Counted from the stretch's first letter, positions 14,519 through 23,914 are shown. The stretch is 64,000 nt of DNA from CAVUOA01 sp963742955 (GCA_963742955.1 CAVUOA010000012.1:62001-126000); one strand, 5' to 3'. Notes: generated from the letters alone by a model not told the origin. Program-made: numbers and translations.

Positions 14519-17428
14519 ATGAAAAACGAATTATTTAATCCGGCGAATAACTGCAATCCTATTCTTCCTTTAAATGAGATTACAAATAAAATCAGTTTTT
14601 ATAGGATTAATGTTTTTGATAAAACCATTGATGATATGTTTCAATATACCAAAGACGGTATAATAACCGGGAAAGTAGAAAAGTCTGACAGGTACAAAAA
14701 TACTTTGAGGCTGGGCATTCCGCTCACTGAGATATTTCCTCAAATACAGGAAGTTTACCCGGTTCGGTTTTTATCGGGACAAAATGTGGATTCAATGAGA
14801 ATTGGTATTGAAGGAGTATATATTCCGTTTAAGGATGATTATCCTTCTCCACAAAAGATTACTGAATTAACAGCTTTCGGTGATGACCTCAGTAAAGGAT
14901 ATATTAAGTATAATGGGAAGAACATAAATCTTGACGGAATGAAGCCCGCGCTTGATAATTTGTCTTATGCATATTATAAATCGGGTAAGAATTTAATTAA
15001 AATATCGTTGCCTCCGAAAATTATAGAAATTAACGATTCCGATTTAATGAACGGCAAATTAAATACAAATCTTGGAAAGATTCCCCTAAATCAAATTCAA
15101 TTAAATGAATTAAAGAGCAATTCGTTCACAAAAACAGTGTTCAGGGGAAACAATTTCTATATTCATAAAACCAATGACAGTCTAAATGCGGGAAGAAAAT
15201 CAGCGTTCTCTCTGAGTATTGTGCCTAATCTTGACCCTTCAACAATGCCGGATGATTTATATTTTGAAGTTCTCGGTGATTTGTTAAATGATAAAAGATC
15301 TAATCTGACAGGAAAGGGAAAAGACAGCCAGCTAATAAATTCAGCAGTTCTTGATGATGATGATTTTTACAAATTGTTTGCGCTTTTTAAAAGCGACCCA
15401 AGGTATCAAATGTATTTAAACAAACTTTTACCTTCTGAAATGTTAGTAGAATCCAGGCCAAAGCTGCCATCCTATGAGATTGGCTTATTTACTACTTATG
15501 AACAAACATGGGAATTATTAGGTTATTCAAGGGGCTCTATCATTTCATCCATTACACTGGCTCCGAACGAGGAACTTACAATCGAAGTATTTTCTTATGA
15601 CAGGCTGAAGGTTGAACAGGAAAAAAATGTGTCAACGGAATTTGAGAGCAATTCGGAAATAAGCTCATTGTCAAAGGCTTCTTCGCAAATAGCCAACAAT
15701 CTTTCTGAAACAACAGACAGCAAGGCTGATATTGGCTTAGGTATTCCTCTGCCGGTTCAGGGTGTACCTGTAAAAATAGACGCGAATACTGGTGTTAACG
15801 ACCAGCTAAAGAGCGGTATTCAGGCTACTGTTGACCAGATAAATGAAACTACCGTTAAAACTTCCGAAAAATTTAAAGCGTCTAACCAAATAAAAATAGT
15901 ACAGACTGAAGAATCAGGACTTGAGACAAGGACTACACGCAAGCTCCGCAACCCAAACGGTTCACGAACTTTAACGTTTAATCATTATGAAATTCTCGAA
16001 GCCTACAGGGTTACAACTAAACTGAAGGATACAAAAAGATTTTGTGTTCTTGTCGAGAACCCTGACCTTGGTGCAATTGATATTAATTTTGTCCTTGCCA
16101 ACGAGGATAAACTTCAAAAAGCGCTGCTGAGTCCTGTCTATTTAAAAGGTTTTGATGCCGCGCAAAAACTTGCAGCACAGAGATGGTTTGATAAAAAATC
16201 GGAAACAAAAGCAGAGATTGAAAATGCAAATAAACTTACTGGAGGCGCAAATACTTCTGAACCTCAATCGCCGCAGAAACCGATAGTAACAATCTCAGTA
16301 AATCTCATGAAAACACTCAATAAGTTTTTAAATGCCGATTTAATGAAAGCAGCAGATGTATTGAATAAATATTATGACCCAACAAGACCAAACAATCAAA
16401 AGCCATCGAAGAAGAAAGTTTCTGATGCTAATGATGTACTGGGCTTATTTAATTTCTGGTTAAAATTTAAAATTGCATATCCCGGCGTTGAAAGTAAAGC
16501 AATGGATTATGTTACAGCAGTATCTGAAAACCCGCCCGAAAAAACAGCTGTTGAGCAGCTGGGTTTGTTCCTTGCCGGTATGGATGATGAATGGCTTACA
16601 TCATTAAAAATGATTGCGGTTAATCTTGTTTCTATTCAGCTTGCCAGTTTACTGGCGCCATTTTTCATTTTTTTAGTCCCGGTATTTTTTGAGCTGGCAT
16701 TAGTTGATAATAACAGCGGACTGCCTTCTCTGATTGAAAAAGCAAAAAAGGAACTTAAAAATTATGAAGTTGCAACATCAGCAAAAACATCTCTTCCTGC
16801 TAATGATTCATCCCAGACACCGGTTCCGGCTCAGCCCCAGCCTCCGCAATTGTATACCCTTCAGGAGATTGCAGAAGCCAATGGAGAATTTGAAAAATTA
16901 GCTTTACACATTGAAGCTAATAAAACCTATTACCTGAATAAAATCTGGTTTTTTGAAGATTCAAACGCGCGCCTTGAAAGATTGAAAATAAAAGGATTAT
17001 TAAATTTTGTTGAAAACAGACTGCTTGGATTTGTAGGAAACAAATCTGTTTTTCCGCTGAGGTTTGAGTCATTAAGTGACTATACACAGCAGGTTCTTAC
17101 GAAACAGCTTGCTTCATTCAACCCAGATAAAAGTGGGGATGCAAAATCAAAAAAAGGGGATGGTTCAGGTGTTTCAAAAATTGTGCCTAAGGTTGAAACG
17201 GTATCCCTGCCGACCAATGGTGTTTATATGGATTCCATTCTTGGTAAATGCGATTCACTAGAAGAATACCTTATTAATCACAGATTACTGGATTTGAGAG
17301 AGAAAGAGGCTGAGGTTAAAACAAAAGAAGAAGAAGCAAAGCAAGCTGAAAAAGAAACACTGCGTTATGATTTAAGATTAAACCAAAATCCTCCTGTTTT
17401 AGATTTTCCTCAGCCCCCGAAAGTATAG
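14519..17428 (+). CDS. Large hypothetical protein, first gene of an unrecognised three-gene operon
   Basis: This 969-residue protein has no signal peptide. The first 300 residues look like mixed beta structure. The middle (about 325-550) contains YEQTWELLGYSRGS, TLAPNEELTIEVFSYDR, a Ser/Ala-rich stretch likely to be helical and then RKLRNPNGSRTLTFNHYEI. A strongly hydrophobic segment at about 695-730 (SIQLASLLAPFFIFLVPVFF) may be a membrane hairpin. A Pro/Gln linker follows, and near the C-terminus SLPTNGVYMDSILGKCDSLEEY precedes a charged helix (LREKEAEVKTKEEEAKQAEK). I cannot name the family. Hydrophobic core, coiled regions and association with a metalloprotease-like gene would suit a pore-forming or injected protein, but this is inference only. 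Confidence 0.6.
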   Translation: MKNELFNPANNCNPILPLNEITNKISFYRINVFDKTIDDMFQYTKDGIITGKVEKSDRYKNTLRLGIPLTEIFPQIQEVYPVRFLSGQNVDSMRIGIEGVYIPFKDDYPSPQKITELTAFGDDLSKGYIKYNGKNINLDGMKPALDNLSYAYYKSGKNLIKISLPPKIIEINDSDLMNGKLNTNLGKIPLNQIQLNELKSNSFTKTVFRGNNFYIHKTNDSLNAGRKSAFSLSIVPNLDPSTMPDDLYFEVLGDLLNDKRSNLTGKGKDSQLINSAVLDDDDFYKLFALFKSDPRYQMYLNKLLPSEMLVESRPKLPSYEIGLFTTYEQTWELLGYSRGSIISSITLAPNEELTIEVFSYDRLKVEQEKNVSTEFESNSEISSLSKASSQIANNLSETTDSKADIGLGIPLPVQGVPVKIDANTGVNDQLKSGIQATVDQINETTVKTSEKFKASNQIKIVQTEESGLETRTTRKLRNPNGSRTLTFNHYEILEAYRVTTKLKDTKRFCVLVENPDLGAIDINFVLANEDKLQKALLSPVYLKGFDAAQKLAAQRWFDKKSETKAEIENANKLTGGANTSEPQSPQKPIVTISVNLMKTLNKFLNADLMKAADVLNKYYDPTRPNNQKPSKKKVSDANDVLGLFNFWLKFKIAYPGVESKAMDYVTAVSENPPEKTAVEQLGLFLAGMDDEWLTSLKMIAVNLVSIQLASLLAPFFIFLVPVFFELALVDNNSGLPSLIEKAKKELKNYEVATSAKTSLPANDSSQTPVPAQPQPPQLYTLQEIAEANGEFEKLALHIEANKTYYLNKIWFFEDSNARLERLKIKGLLNFVENRLLGFVGNKSVFPLRFESLSDYTQQVLTKQLASFNPDKSGDAKSKKGDGSGVSKIVPKVETVSLPTNGVYMDSILGKCDSLEEYLINHRLLDLREKEAEVKTKEEEAKQAEKETLRYDLRLNQNPPVLDFPQPPKV

Positions 17429-17434
17429 GTATTT

Positions 17435-18433
17435 ATGGACCCAACAGTAGAAAATGCACTATCAAAGGGTGATGCTCTTAAAAGAGTACCCAAAGAATTT
17501 AATAAAAAACCTCCGGCTGATGAAGACAGTCCTGATAATATTTTTGACACAACAGGCATTGAAAAAAATAAAAAACTAATGTCTGTTTATGAAGTATTAA
17601 AAAATACCGATACTTTCAGAAAACTTTCAAAACTTGTAAAATATAACGAAGGACTTAAGACGGAGTTTCGGTCTCAGAAAAAAATAGTGCTTACTCTGGG
17701 TGATAATCTTGATAGGAACGCTCTGGCAGAAACATCCGATGATAGCAGGAAGATTACATTCAGTAATTCTTTTATCTCTTCCGGAATGGAAATATGTATT
17801 GCAGGTACATTTATGCATGAACTTTGCCACAGCCTGCTTACCAAATATGCATTCGAAGATGACCTTGTGGCAAGAAGGGGTGTAATAGATGATGCTAATA
17901 AGCTGCTTATTGATGAGTATATGGATCTGAGCGGATTATTGTATAATATAAGAAAATATGTTGATACTTACGGGATTAATGATGAAACCTCAGGCAGAGA
18001 CTGGGAACATAATTATATGGCTGAAAACATGAGGCAGTTTATAATTAATGCAGTCAGAGAATTTGATGTGTCACAGGGTGTTTTAAAAAGGGAAGGCGAA
18101 ATTATTGTGCTTATACCGTTTGACGGCAGAAACCAGGAAGAAGAAACAAAACTGATTCAGGCATTTATTGCAGCGAATCCGGGAAAAACAGTTCCTGTAG
18201 AAATGATTTTATCTAATAAGTATCAGAGTAAAAAATTCGATACTTCATTGTTTTATACAGTCATTTCTTTTCTGGGGCTGGATGGAACAGAATCTCAAAA
18301 AAATCTGAGTGAAGAAGATAAAGTTACTTATTCGAGCATTCAGCAGGCGGTTATAAATTTTTATTTTAATACAAAATCTCCAGATAGTTATTTAAATAAT
18401 TTGTATGACTTTAATATCATATTCATCAAATAA
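17435..18433 (+). CDS. Hypothetical protein with an HELCH zinc-protease-like motif
   Basis: This 332-residue protein lacks a signal peptide and starts 6 bp after the preceding stop. After a polar N-terminus it contains IVLTLGDNLD, SGMEICIAGTFMHELCHSLL with H128-E-x-x-H132, and then DDANKLLIDEYMDLSGLLYNI. HExxH in a predicted helix after a beta strand is typical of zincin metalloproteases. The third ligand is not obvious; the Asp/Glu cluster about 20-30 residues later is a candidate. A later segment (ILSNKYQSKKFDTSLFYTVISFLG) is unassigned. It could be a peptidase acting with or on the neighbouring large protein, or a toxin. Confidence 0.6.
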   Translation: MDPTVENALSKGDALKRVPKEFNKKPPADEDSPDNIFDTTGIEKNKKLMSVYEVLKNTDTFRKLSKLVKYNEGLKTEFRSQKKIVLTLGDNLDRNALAETSDDSRKITFSNSFISSGMEICIAGTFMHELCHSLLTKYAFEDDLVARRGVIDDANKLLIDEYMDLSGLLYNIRKYVDTYGINDETSGRDWEHNYMAENMRQFIINAVREFDVSQGVLKREGEIIVLIPFDGRNQEEETKLIQAFIAANPGKTVPVEMILSNKYQSKKFDTSLFYTVISFLGLDGTESQKNLSEEDKVTYSSIQQAVINFYFNTKSPDSYLNNLYDFNIIFIK

Positions 18434-18444
18434 AAACCAAAACT

Positions 18445-19215
18445 GTGGATAACCCTGCAAAACCGCCTTTGAAATTTCCTCTTCCCGGCTTTACCCCTAT
18501 GGAAATTCCCGACCTGAGCTTATGGGAAAACCTTATCAGCTTTGTTCCTCCAAAAGAAATAAATGATTTACTTACACCAAGAAACATGTCTGTGCAGAAT
18601 ATTGATGACGGATATGGAGGCATTAACCTTGATAATTATTCTGTGACGGTTTTTCTTAATCCAGTATTGAATAAAAAAACTTTTAGCTCTAAAGAGCTGC
18701 TGGAGTACTTCAGGCATAATATTAACGATTTTATTGACACTGCATCAGCATTCTTCGAACCCTATGATGAAGTTGATAAAACAAAATGGGTGTCTAAGAA
18801 TTTTTACGGGTCTGTTATACATATTGATATGAGGTCAGGAGCGGCGAATGCAAATCCGGATGACGGTTCGGTTGTTTGCAGCCAGCAGAATGAAAATTCA
18901 TGGATTTTCTCTACTATTTATGCTCCAAAAGATTTTAAACATCCGGTAAGCGGCAACAGGGAATTTGGTTTTGAACTCAATGACAGCGGGAAACCGGTTT
19001 TTTTTATCAGGGGGGCTGATAGAGTGACAAGACTTTTAGATGATATTTTGGGTCAGGTAATTTTTAAATCAGCGGATTTTCTGTGGATGAGCTTTCAAAA
19101 TAAATTTATTGATTTTGTAAACAAAAATGGCGGAAAGGCTGCAATAAATCCAAGGAACTGGAATCGTTTTAACTGGGATGATGTGAAGAAAAAATATTAT
19201 AAACCCAATAAATAG
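18445..19215 (+). CDS. Hypothetical protein, third gene of the unrecognised operon
   Basis: This 256-residue protein starts 11 bp after the HELCH gene; the start codon at 18445 is GTG rather than ATG. The N-terminus is proline-rich (NPAKPPLKFPLPGFTPMEIPDLSLW). The rest is predicted alpha/beta with aromatic motifs such as GSVIHIDMRSG, NSWIFSTIYAPKDFKHPVSGNREFGF and ADFLWMSFQNKF, and ends basic (KKKYYKPNK). No signal peptide, membrane segment or known motif was recognised. Shared orientation and tight spacing suggest that it works with the two genes before it. Confidence 0.6.
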   Translation: MDNPAKPPLKFPLPGFTPMEIPDLSLWENLISFVPPKEINDLLTPRNMSVQNIDDGYGGINLDNYSVTVFLNPVLNKKTFSSKELLEYFRHNINDFIDTASAFFEPYDEVDKTKWVSKNFYGSVIHIDMRSGAANANPDDGSVVCSQQNENSWIFSTIYAPKDFKHPVSGNREFGFELNDSGKPVFFIRGADRVTRLLDDILGQVIFKSADFLWMSFQNKFIDFVNKNGGKAAINPRNWNRFNWDDVKKKYYKPNK

Positions 19216-19313
19216 CCATTCAATCCCTTCAATTTTTCCTTCTTCTACACAAATCATGTAAAAACCTGACGCAGGTCATTTTATTCGGGCATAGGTACGT
19301 ATTATATTTGTAA

Positions 19314-19335
19314 GGTAGCTATATATTTAGATACC
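19314..19335 (+). promoter_or_regulatory. MerR-type operator candidate
   Basis: GGTAGCT and AGATACC form a dyad (6 of 7 pairs) around an AT-rich centre, about 78 bp upstream of the MerR-family gene. Its size and shape resemble the spaced dyads bound by MerR regulators between promoter boxes. No binding is shown by sequence alone. Confidence 0.4.
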
Positions 19336-19412
19336 AAATATGTTAATAATTATAAATATAGCGTTTCTAATGGAATTGCTGTAATTATATAAGGAAGATT
19401 AGAAATATTGTC

Positions 19413-19853
19413 ATGTCAGACCTGAATTTTCCGGATGATGAGCCTGTATTTCCGATTAGTACAGCCGCAAAACTGCTGAATATCTCTGTTCATACACTCA
19501 GAATGTATGAAAAAGAAGGGCTTATAATAGCTCATAAATCCTGCTCTAACCACAGGCTATATTCTCAAAAAGACCTTGAACGCATTCAATGTATACGCAA
19601 TTCTATTAATTATGATAAAATCAGTATTGCGGGTATTAAAAGTATTCTCTCACTTATACCATGTTGGGAGATTAATCATTGTGAGCATTCAACAGATGAA
19701 TGTAAAGCTTTTACGGAACACTCACAGCCTTGCTGGTTAATGAAGAAAAAAGATTTATCCTGCGAGGGTAAAGACTGCAGGCAATGCGAAGTTTATAAAA
19801 CATATTCAGAGTGTGATAAGATAAAAGAAAAAATTGTAACGATATCAATATAA
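19413..19853 (+). CDS. MerR-family regulator with a two-CW cysteine domain
   Basis: This 146-residue protein has a MerR winged helix at about 10-75 (PISTAAKLLNISVHTLRMYEKEGLI, then HRLYSQKDLERIQ). In place of a usual ligand domain it carries a cysteine-rich tail: CWEINHC, DECKAF, PCW, SCEGKDC and RQCEVY. Two Cys-Trp pairs and the spacing match the two-CW domain, whose role is poorly known but suggests metal or redox binding. It is 40 bp upstream of the octaheme cytochrome gene and is probably the switch for the sulfur-respiration operon. Confidence 0.8.
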   Translation: MSDLNFPDDEPVFPISTAAKLLNISVHTLRMYEKEGLIIAHKSCSNHRLYSQKDLERIQCIRNSINYDKISIAGIKSILSLIPCWEINHCEHSTDECKAFTEHSQPCWLMKKKDLSCEGKDCRQCEVYKTYSECDKIKEKIVTISI

Positions 19854-19893
19854 TTATTTTAAATGTTTCAATACCACTAATACATTATTATAA

Positions 19894-21474
19894 ATGAGAA
19901 AGATAATTATTTCACTTATACTGCTCTTGATTGTAATATTAAGTATGGTTTACTTAATAAAGTCAAGAAACGTTGAACCTGATAAGCTTGATGCTCTTAA
20001 GACCCGGTTTGATAAGAAGACAGAGCCTACAGTTGATCATTCAAAATTGGAGGTTTTAAAAAGGAGTTTTAATACTCCCCAGGAGGTAACAAAAACCTGT
20101 ATTAGCTGCCACAATGAGGTTCCCAGACAGATTATGAAATCAAATCACTGGAACTGGGAACGAGAAGAATATATAGAAGGACGTGGTATTGTTTATTTAG
20201 GGAAAAAGAACGCTGTTAATAATTTCTGCATTGGTGTTGAAGGTAATGAAAAAAGCTGCGGGAAATGCCATATAGGATTTGGTGTTACTGATAAAATGAA
20301 CTCATACACAGATTCGGCAAACGTAGACTGCCTGATTTGCCATGATAATACCGAAACATATGCCAAAGGAGATGGACTTGGCGGATATCCAGAGCCTAAT
20401 ATTGACCTTGGAAACATTGCAAGGCATGTTGGAAAAACTTCACGGTCTAACTGCGGAGTGTGCCACTTCTTCGGAGGAGGAGGGAATAATGTGAAGCATG
20501 GTGACCTTGAAGAAGCTATGTTCAACCCTACAAAGGATGTTGATGTTCATATGGCATCAGAAGGTCCTAATCTTCAGTGCTCAGCTTGCCACAAATCTGA
20601 GAGCCACCAAATACTCGGTAAGATTTATTCGCTCTCTTCTATGAACAGAAACAGGTCAACCTGCGAGCAGTGTCATACAGAGACTCCACACAAAGAGGAA
20701 ATCCTTAATGAGCATACACTTAAGGTTGCCTGCCAGACTTGCCATATTCCGACTTATGCAAAGGTAAACTCTACAAAACTTGAATGGGACTGGTCGACAG
20801 CAGGAAAGCTCAAGGATGGTCAGCCGTATGAAGAAGATGATAGTTTGGGTAACCATACTTACCTTTCAATAAAAGGCTCATTTGTATGGGGCAGGAATCT
20901 TAAACCGGACTACATCTGGTTTAACGGTACAGCAAATCACTATTTACTTGGTGATAAAGTAGAAGACACGTCTAAGCCGCTTGTGCTGAACACATTAAAC
21001 GGTTCTTATAATGATGAAGATTCGAAAATTATTCCGGTAAAGATTCATAGAGCCAGGCAGCCATATGACCCGATTAATAAAATGATTATTCAGCCAAAAC
21101 TGTTTGCCGATGAAAAAGGCGAAGGTGCTTTCTGGAAAGATTTCGACTGGAAGCGCGCATCAGAAGTTGGAATGAAGGAAGTTAACCTGCCTTTCAGCGG
21201 TAATGTTTCGTTTATCAATACGGAAATGTATTGGCCGGTAAATCACATGGTTTCTTCAAAAGACAAAGCAGTTAAATGTATTGAGTGCCATACAAGAGAC
21301 AACAGCCGTCTTGCTAATTTGAAGGATTTCTACATGCCGGCCAGAGATTACAGCAAGGTTGTAGATAACACAGGGACGGGACTCATTCTAATTGCAATTT
21401 TCGGGGTGGCGATTCACGGAGTTGCCAGATTTACATTTTTACGCAGGAAAGGAAAGGGAAACAATCATGTTTAA
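19894..21474 (+). CDS. Octaheme c-type cytochrome, tetrathionate reductase family
   Basis: The 526 residues begin with a signal anchor (IIISLILLLIVILSMVYLI). There are eight CxxCH heme sites, at about residues 69, 122, 146, 187, 229, 257, 280 and 462. A C-terminal hydrophobic segment (GLILIAIFGVAIHGVARF) gives a second membrane anchor. The count and the long gap before the last heme fit octaheme tetrathionate reductase (OTR), a periplasmic enzyme that in vitro reduces tetrathionate, nitrite and hydroxylamine. Downstream cytochrome b and YeeE/YedE transporters favour a sulfur-oxyanion role here. Substrate is inferred. Confidence 0.85.
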   Translation: MRKIIISLILLLIVILSMVYLIKSRNVEPDKLDALKTRFDKKTEPTVDHSKLEVLKRSFNTPQEVTKTCISCHNEVPRQIMKSNHWNWEREEYIEGRGIVYLGKKNAVNNFCIGVEGNEKSCGKCHIGFGVTDKMNSYTDSANVDCLICHDNTETYAKGDGLGGYPEPNIDLGNIARHVGKTSRSNCGVCHFFGGGGNNVKHGDLEEAMFNPTKDVDVHMASEGPNLQCSACHKSESHQILGKIYSLSSMNRNRSTCEQCHTETPHKEEILNEHTLKVACQTCHIPTYAKVNSTKLEWDWSTAGKLKDGQPYEEDDSLGNHTYLSIKGSFVWGRNLKPDYIWFNGTANHYLLGDKVEDTSKPLVLNTLNGSYNDEDSKIIPVKIHRARQPYDPINKMIIQPKLFADEKGEGAFWKDFDWKRASEVGMKEVNLPFSGNVSFINTEMYWPVNHMVSSKDKAVKCIECHTRDNSRLANLKDFYMPARDYSKVVDNTGTGLILIAIFGVAIHGVARFTFLRRKGKGNNHV

Positions 21475-22144
21475 AAAAGTATATATATATAAATCATTCG
21501 AACGTTTCTGGCACTGGACGCAGGCTCTTTTGATTTTCTTTCTTGCAGCAACAGGTTTTGAAATACACGGTTCACTGCATTTCTTTGGTTATCAAAACGC
21601 CGTTATGTATCATACAATTGCTGCATATTCATTTATAGTATTGATATTGTTTGCAATATTCTGGCACATGACAACCGGTGAATGGAAACAATACCTTCCC
21701 ACGAAAAAGAACTTAAGGGCGGAAATTGATTACTATTTGTTCGGAATCTTCCGTAATACCCCGCACCCGACGAAAAAAACGGTATTGAGTAAGCTTAATC
21801 CGCTTCAGAAACTGGTGTATCTGGGTTTGAAAATATTAGTTATACCAATTATGGTGGCATCGGGCTTATTATATATGTTCTACCGTTATCCGCAGGCGGG
21901 CGGAATTGAGGGAATAAGAATTCACTCTCTTGAACCGATTGCGATAGTTCACACAGCCGGAGCATTTTTACTGGTTTCCTTTATAGTTGTTCATCTTTAC
22001 CTTATTACAACGGGTAAAACAGTGACTTCAAACCTGAAAGCAATGCTCACCGGTTACGAAGAACTTGAAGGTGATAAGGCTGCAGAAACAAAGAGCGCTG
22101 TTTTGGAAAAAGAAACAGCTGAATTAACTGAAATAGAAAGTTAG
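21467..22144 (+). CDS. Cytochrome b561/formate-dehydrogenase-gamma-like membrane subunit
   Basis: I chose the ATG at 21467 (MFKKVYIYKSFERFWHW), preceded by GGAAAGGG. It gives 225 residues and overlaps the end of the octaheme gene by 8 bases. Four hydrophobic segments carry well-placed histidines (FWHW, MYHTIAAY, FWHMTTG, IVHTAGAF, IVVHLYL), typical of di-heme cytochrome b subunits that pass quinol electrons to periplasmic partners. The C-terminus is acidic and cytoplasmic. It is probably the quinol dehydrogenase feeding the octaheme cytochrome. Confidence 0.85.
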   Translation: MFKKVYIYKSFERFWHWTQALLIFFLAATGFEIHGSLHFFGYQNAVMYHTIAAYSFIVLILFAIFWHMTTGEWKQYLPTKKNLRAEIDYYLFGIFRNTPHPTKKTVLSKLNPLQKLVYLGLKILVIPIMVASGLLYMFYRYPQAGGIEGIRIHSLEPIAIVHTAGAFLLVSFIVVHLYLITTGKTVTSNLKAMLTGYEELEGDKAAETKSAVLEKETAELTEIES

Positions 22145-22153
22145 GAAAAGAGT

Positions 22154-22672
22154 ATGAAACAACAAAGTAAATACATGAACCCGTATCTCGCAGGATTTTT
22201 CCTCGGATTGCTTCTTCTGGTAACTATATTTATAACCGGAAGAGGATTGGGTGCAAGCGGTGCAGTGAAGAGCGGGGTAGTAGCAATTGTAAACGCAATT
22301 GTCCCGTCGCATACCGCAGATACTAAATTTTATACTGAATATTTAACGGAACATAATGGAAGTCCTTTGATGAACTGGCTGGTGTTTGAGGTTATCGGAG
22401 TAATTATCGGCGCTTTTGCTTCCGGTTTAATTGCAAACAGGGTAAGCCTTAAGCTTGAGCATTCTCCTAAGATTGCCTCAAGGACCAGGATAATAGCTGC
22501 TCTTATCGGGGGACTGTTATTCGGACTCGGAGCGCAGTTCGGCAGGGGATGCACAAGCGGCGCAGCCCTCAGCGGAATGGCGGTGCTTTCAACCGGAGGC
22601 CTTATTACAATGCTCGCTATATTCGGCGGAGCATATATGTTTGCGTATTTTTTCAGAAAATTGTGGATTTAA
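22154..22672 (+). CDS. YeeE/YedE-family sulfur transporter, half 1
   Basis: This 172-residue membrane protein has about four hydrophobic segments and the family signature GAQFGRGCTSG with Cys133. YeeE/YedE proteins take up thiosulfate or related sulfur species and use conserved cysteines for relay. The start is 9 bp after the cytochrome b stop, preceded by GGAAAAG. This and the next gene together probably make up the transporter, each corresponding to half of a full-length permease. Its place in the operon links sulfur-compound transport to the octaheme enzyme. Confidence 0.8.
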   Translation: MKQQSKYMNPYLAGFFLGLLLLVTIFITGRGLGASGAVKSGVVAIVNAIVPSHTADTKFYTEYLTEHNGSPLMNWLVFEVIGVIIGAFASGLIANRVSLKLEHSPKIASRTRIIAALIGGLLFGLGAQFGRGCTSGAALSGMAVLSTGGLITMLAIFGGAYMFAYFFRKLWI

Positions 22673-22691
22673 AGGAAAGGAAAATAAGAAA

Positions 22692-23885
22692 ATGGCTCCA
22701 TTAGTTCCCGATATAATCGGAAATGAACTTAACCTGGTAGTTGCCCTGTTAATAGGGATAGGATTCGGGTTTATTCTTGAACAGGCAGGTTTTTCTACCT
22801 CAAAGAAGCTTGTAGGTTTGTTCTACGGCTATGATTTTACCGTTTTGCGCGTGTTCTTTACAGCCGGTATTACTGCTATGCTTGGAGTTGTTGCGCTTGA
22901 CCATTTTGGAATGCTTGATATAAATTTGATTTATATTAACCCAACATTCATCTGGTCCGCTATTGTTGGCGGGCTAATAATGGGATTAGGGTTTGTAATC
23001 GGCGGGTTTTGTCCGGGTACAAGCGTATGTGCTGCTGCAATCGGTAAAATAGACGCCATGATATTTATACTCGGCTCTTTTATAGGGGTATTTATCTTTG
23101 CTGAAGGATACCCGTTATTTGAGAATTTTTATAAAGCAGGATTCTGGGGTTACCCCAGGGTATTTGATTCACTGCATATGTCACAGTCATTATTTGCCTT
23201 CCTTTTAACATTTATGGCGGTTGCAGCTTTTGCAGTTACTACATTGATTGAAAACAAAGTTAACGGCAAACCAAACCCGGAGCTGCAGCCGGCAAGGCTT
23301 TATGTGGGAATTGCCTCAGCTGTTGTTTTAATAGGGTTAACAGCATTTGTCATGCCGGACAGGCAAACCGAAATAATGAACGGTCTGACTGATAATAATG
23401 CTGCAAATTCTGTTAAGGTAAAATTGATGACTCCTGACGAATTGGCGTTCAGAATTATAGATAATGAAAACACGTTGATGATTATTGATTTTCGTTCAGC
23501 AGAACAATATAAAGAAATGACTCTGCCGAATTCTGTTAACATGACATTCGATAACGTCTTCGGCAAGGATGCAGCTAAAACTCTTTCTGTTAAACATAAG
23601 AAATATGTTTTTATTGCAAACGATGAAGAGACTGAAAAGAAGGCTGCATACATTGCCTCGGAACTCGGTTATGATGATATTTTTATTCTGGCAGGAGGTA
23701 TTAAACGGTTCAGGAATGAGATACTTGACTTTAAAATGCCCGTTGTTGTTAATTCAAAAGAAGAAGCCGATACTTACAGGTTTAGACAAAAAGCATGTAA
23801 GGTTATACCCGGAATAATTCAGGAATATAAAAATAAGGGTAATCCGGAAAAGAAAGAATCAAAACGTGTTTTAGGCGGCTGCTAA
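22692..23885 (+). CDS. YeeE/YedE-family sulfur transporter fused to a Cys-less rhodanese domain
   Basis: The ATG at 22692 (MAPLVPDIIGNEL), preceded by GGAAAGG, gives 397 residues. The first 230 residues form a multi-pass YeeE/YedE domain with the signature GFVIGGFCPGTSVCAA. A rhodanese-like domain follows (about 260-365; IDFRSAEQYKEM, LAGGIKRF). The loop that normally holds the catalytic cysteine reads YVFIANDEETEKK and has no Cys, so sulfur transfer by the standard route is unlikely. The tail has isolated cysteines (KACKV and the terminal GGC) that might substitute. Confidence 0.85.
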   Translation: MAPLVPDIIGNELNLVVALLIGIGFGFILEQAGFSTSKKLVGLFYGYDFTVLRVFFTAGITAMLGVVALDHFGMLDINLIYINPTFIWSAIVGGLIMGLGFVIGGFCPGTSVCAAAIGKIDAMIFILGSFIGVFIFAEGYPLFENFYKAGFWGYPRVFDSLHMSQSLFAFLLTFMAVAAFAVTTLIENKVNGKPNPELQPARLYVGIASAVVLIGLTAFVMPDRQTEIMNGLTDNNAANSVKVKLMTPDELAFRIIDNENTLMIIDFRSAEQYKEMTLPNSVNMTFDNVFGKDAAKTLSVKHKKYVFIANDEETEKKAAYIASELGYDDIFILAGGIKRFRNEILDFKMPVVVNSKEEADTYRFRQKACKVIPGIIQEYKNKGNPEKKESKRVLGGC

Positions 23886-23914
23886 CTGACCGGTACACAT
23901 CACATTAATTAGTA

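Noticed and set aside
21392..21466. Upstream start for the cytochrome b gene
   Set aside because: It would overlap the octaheme gene by 83 bp. The ATG at 21467 has a GGAAAGGG site and starts the conserved domain.
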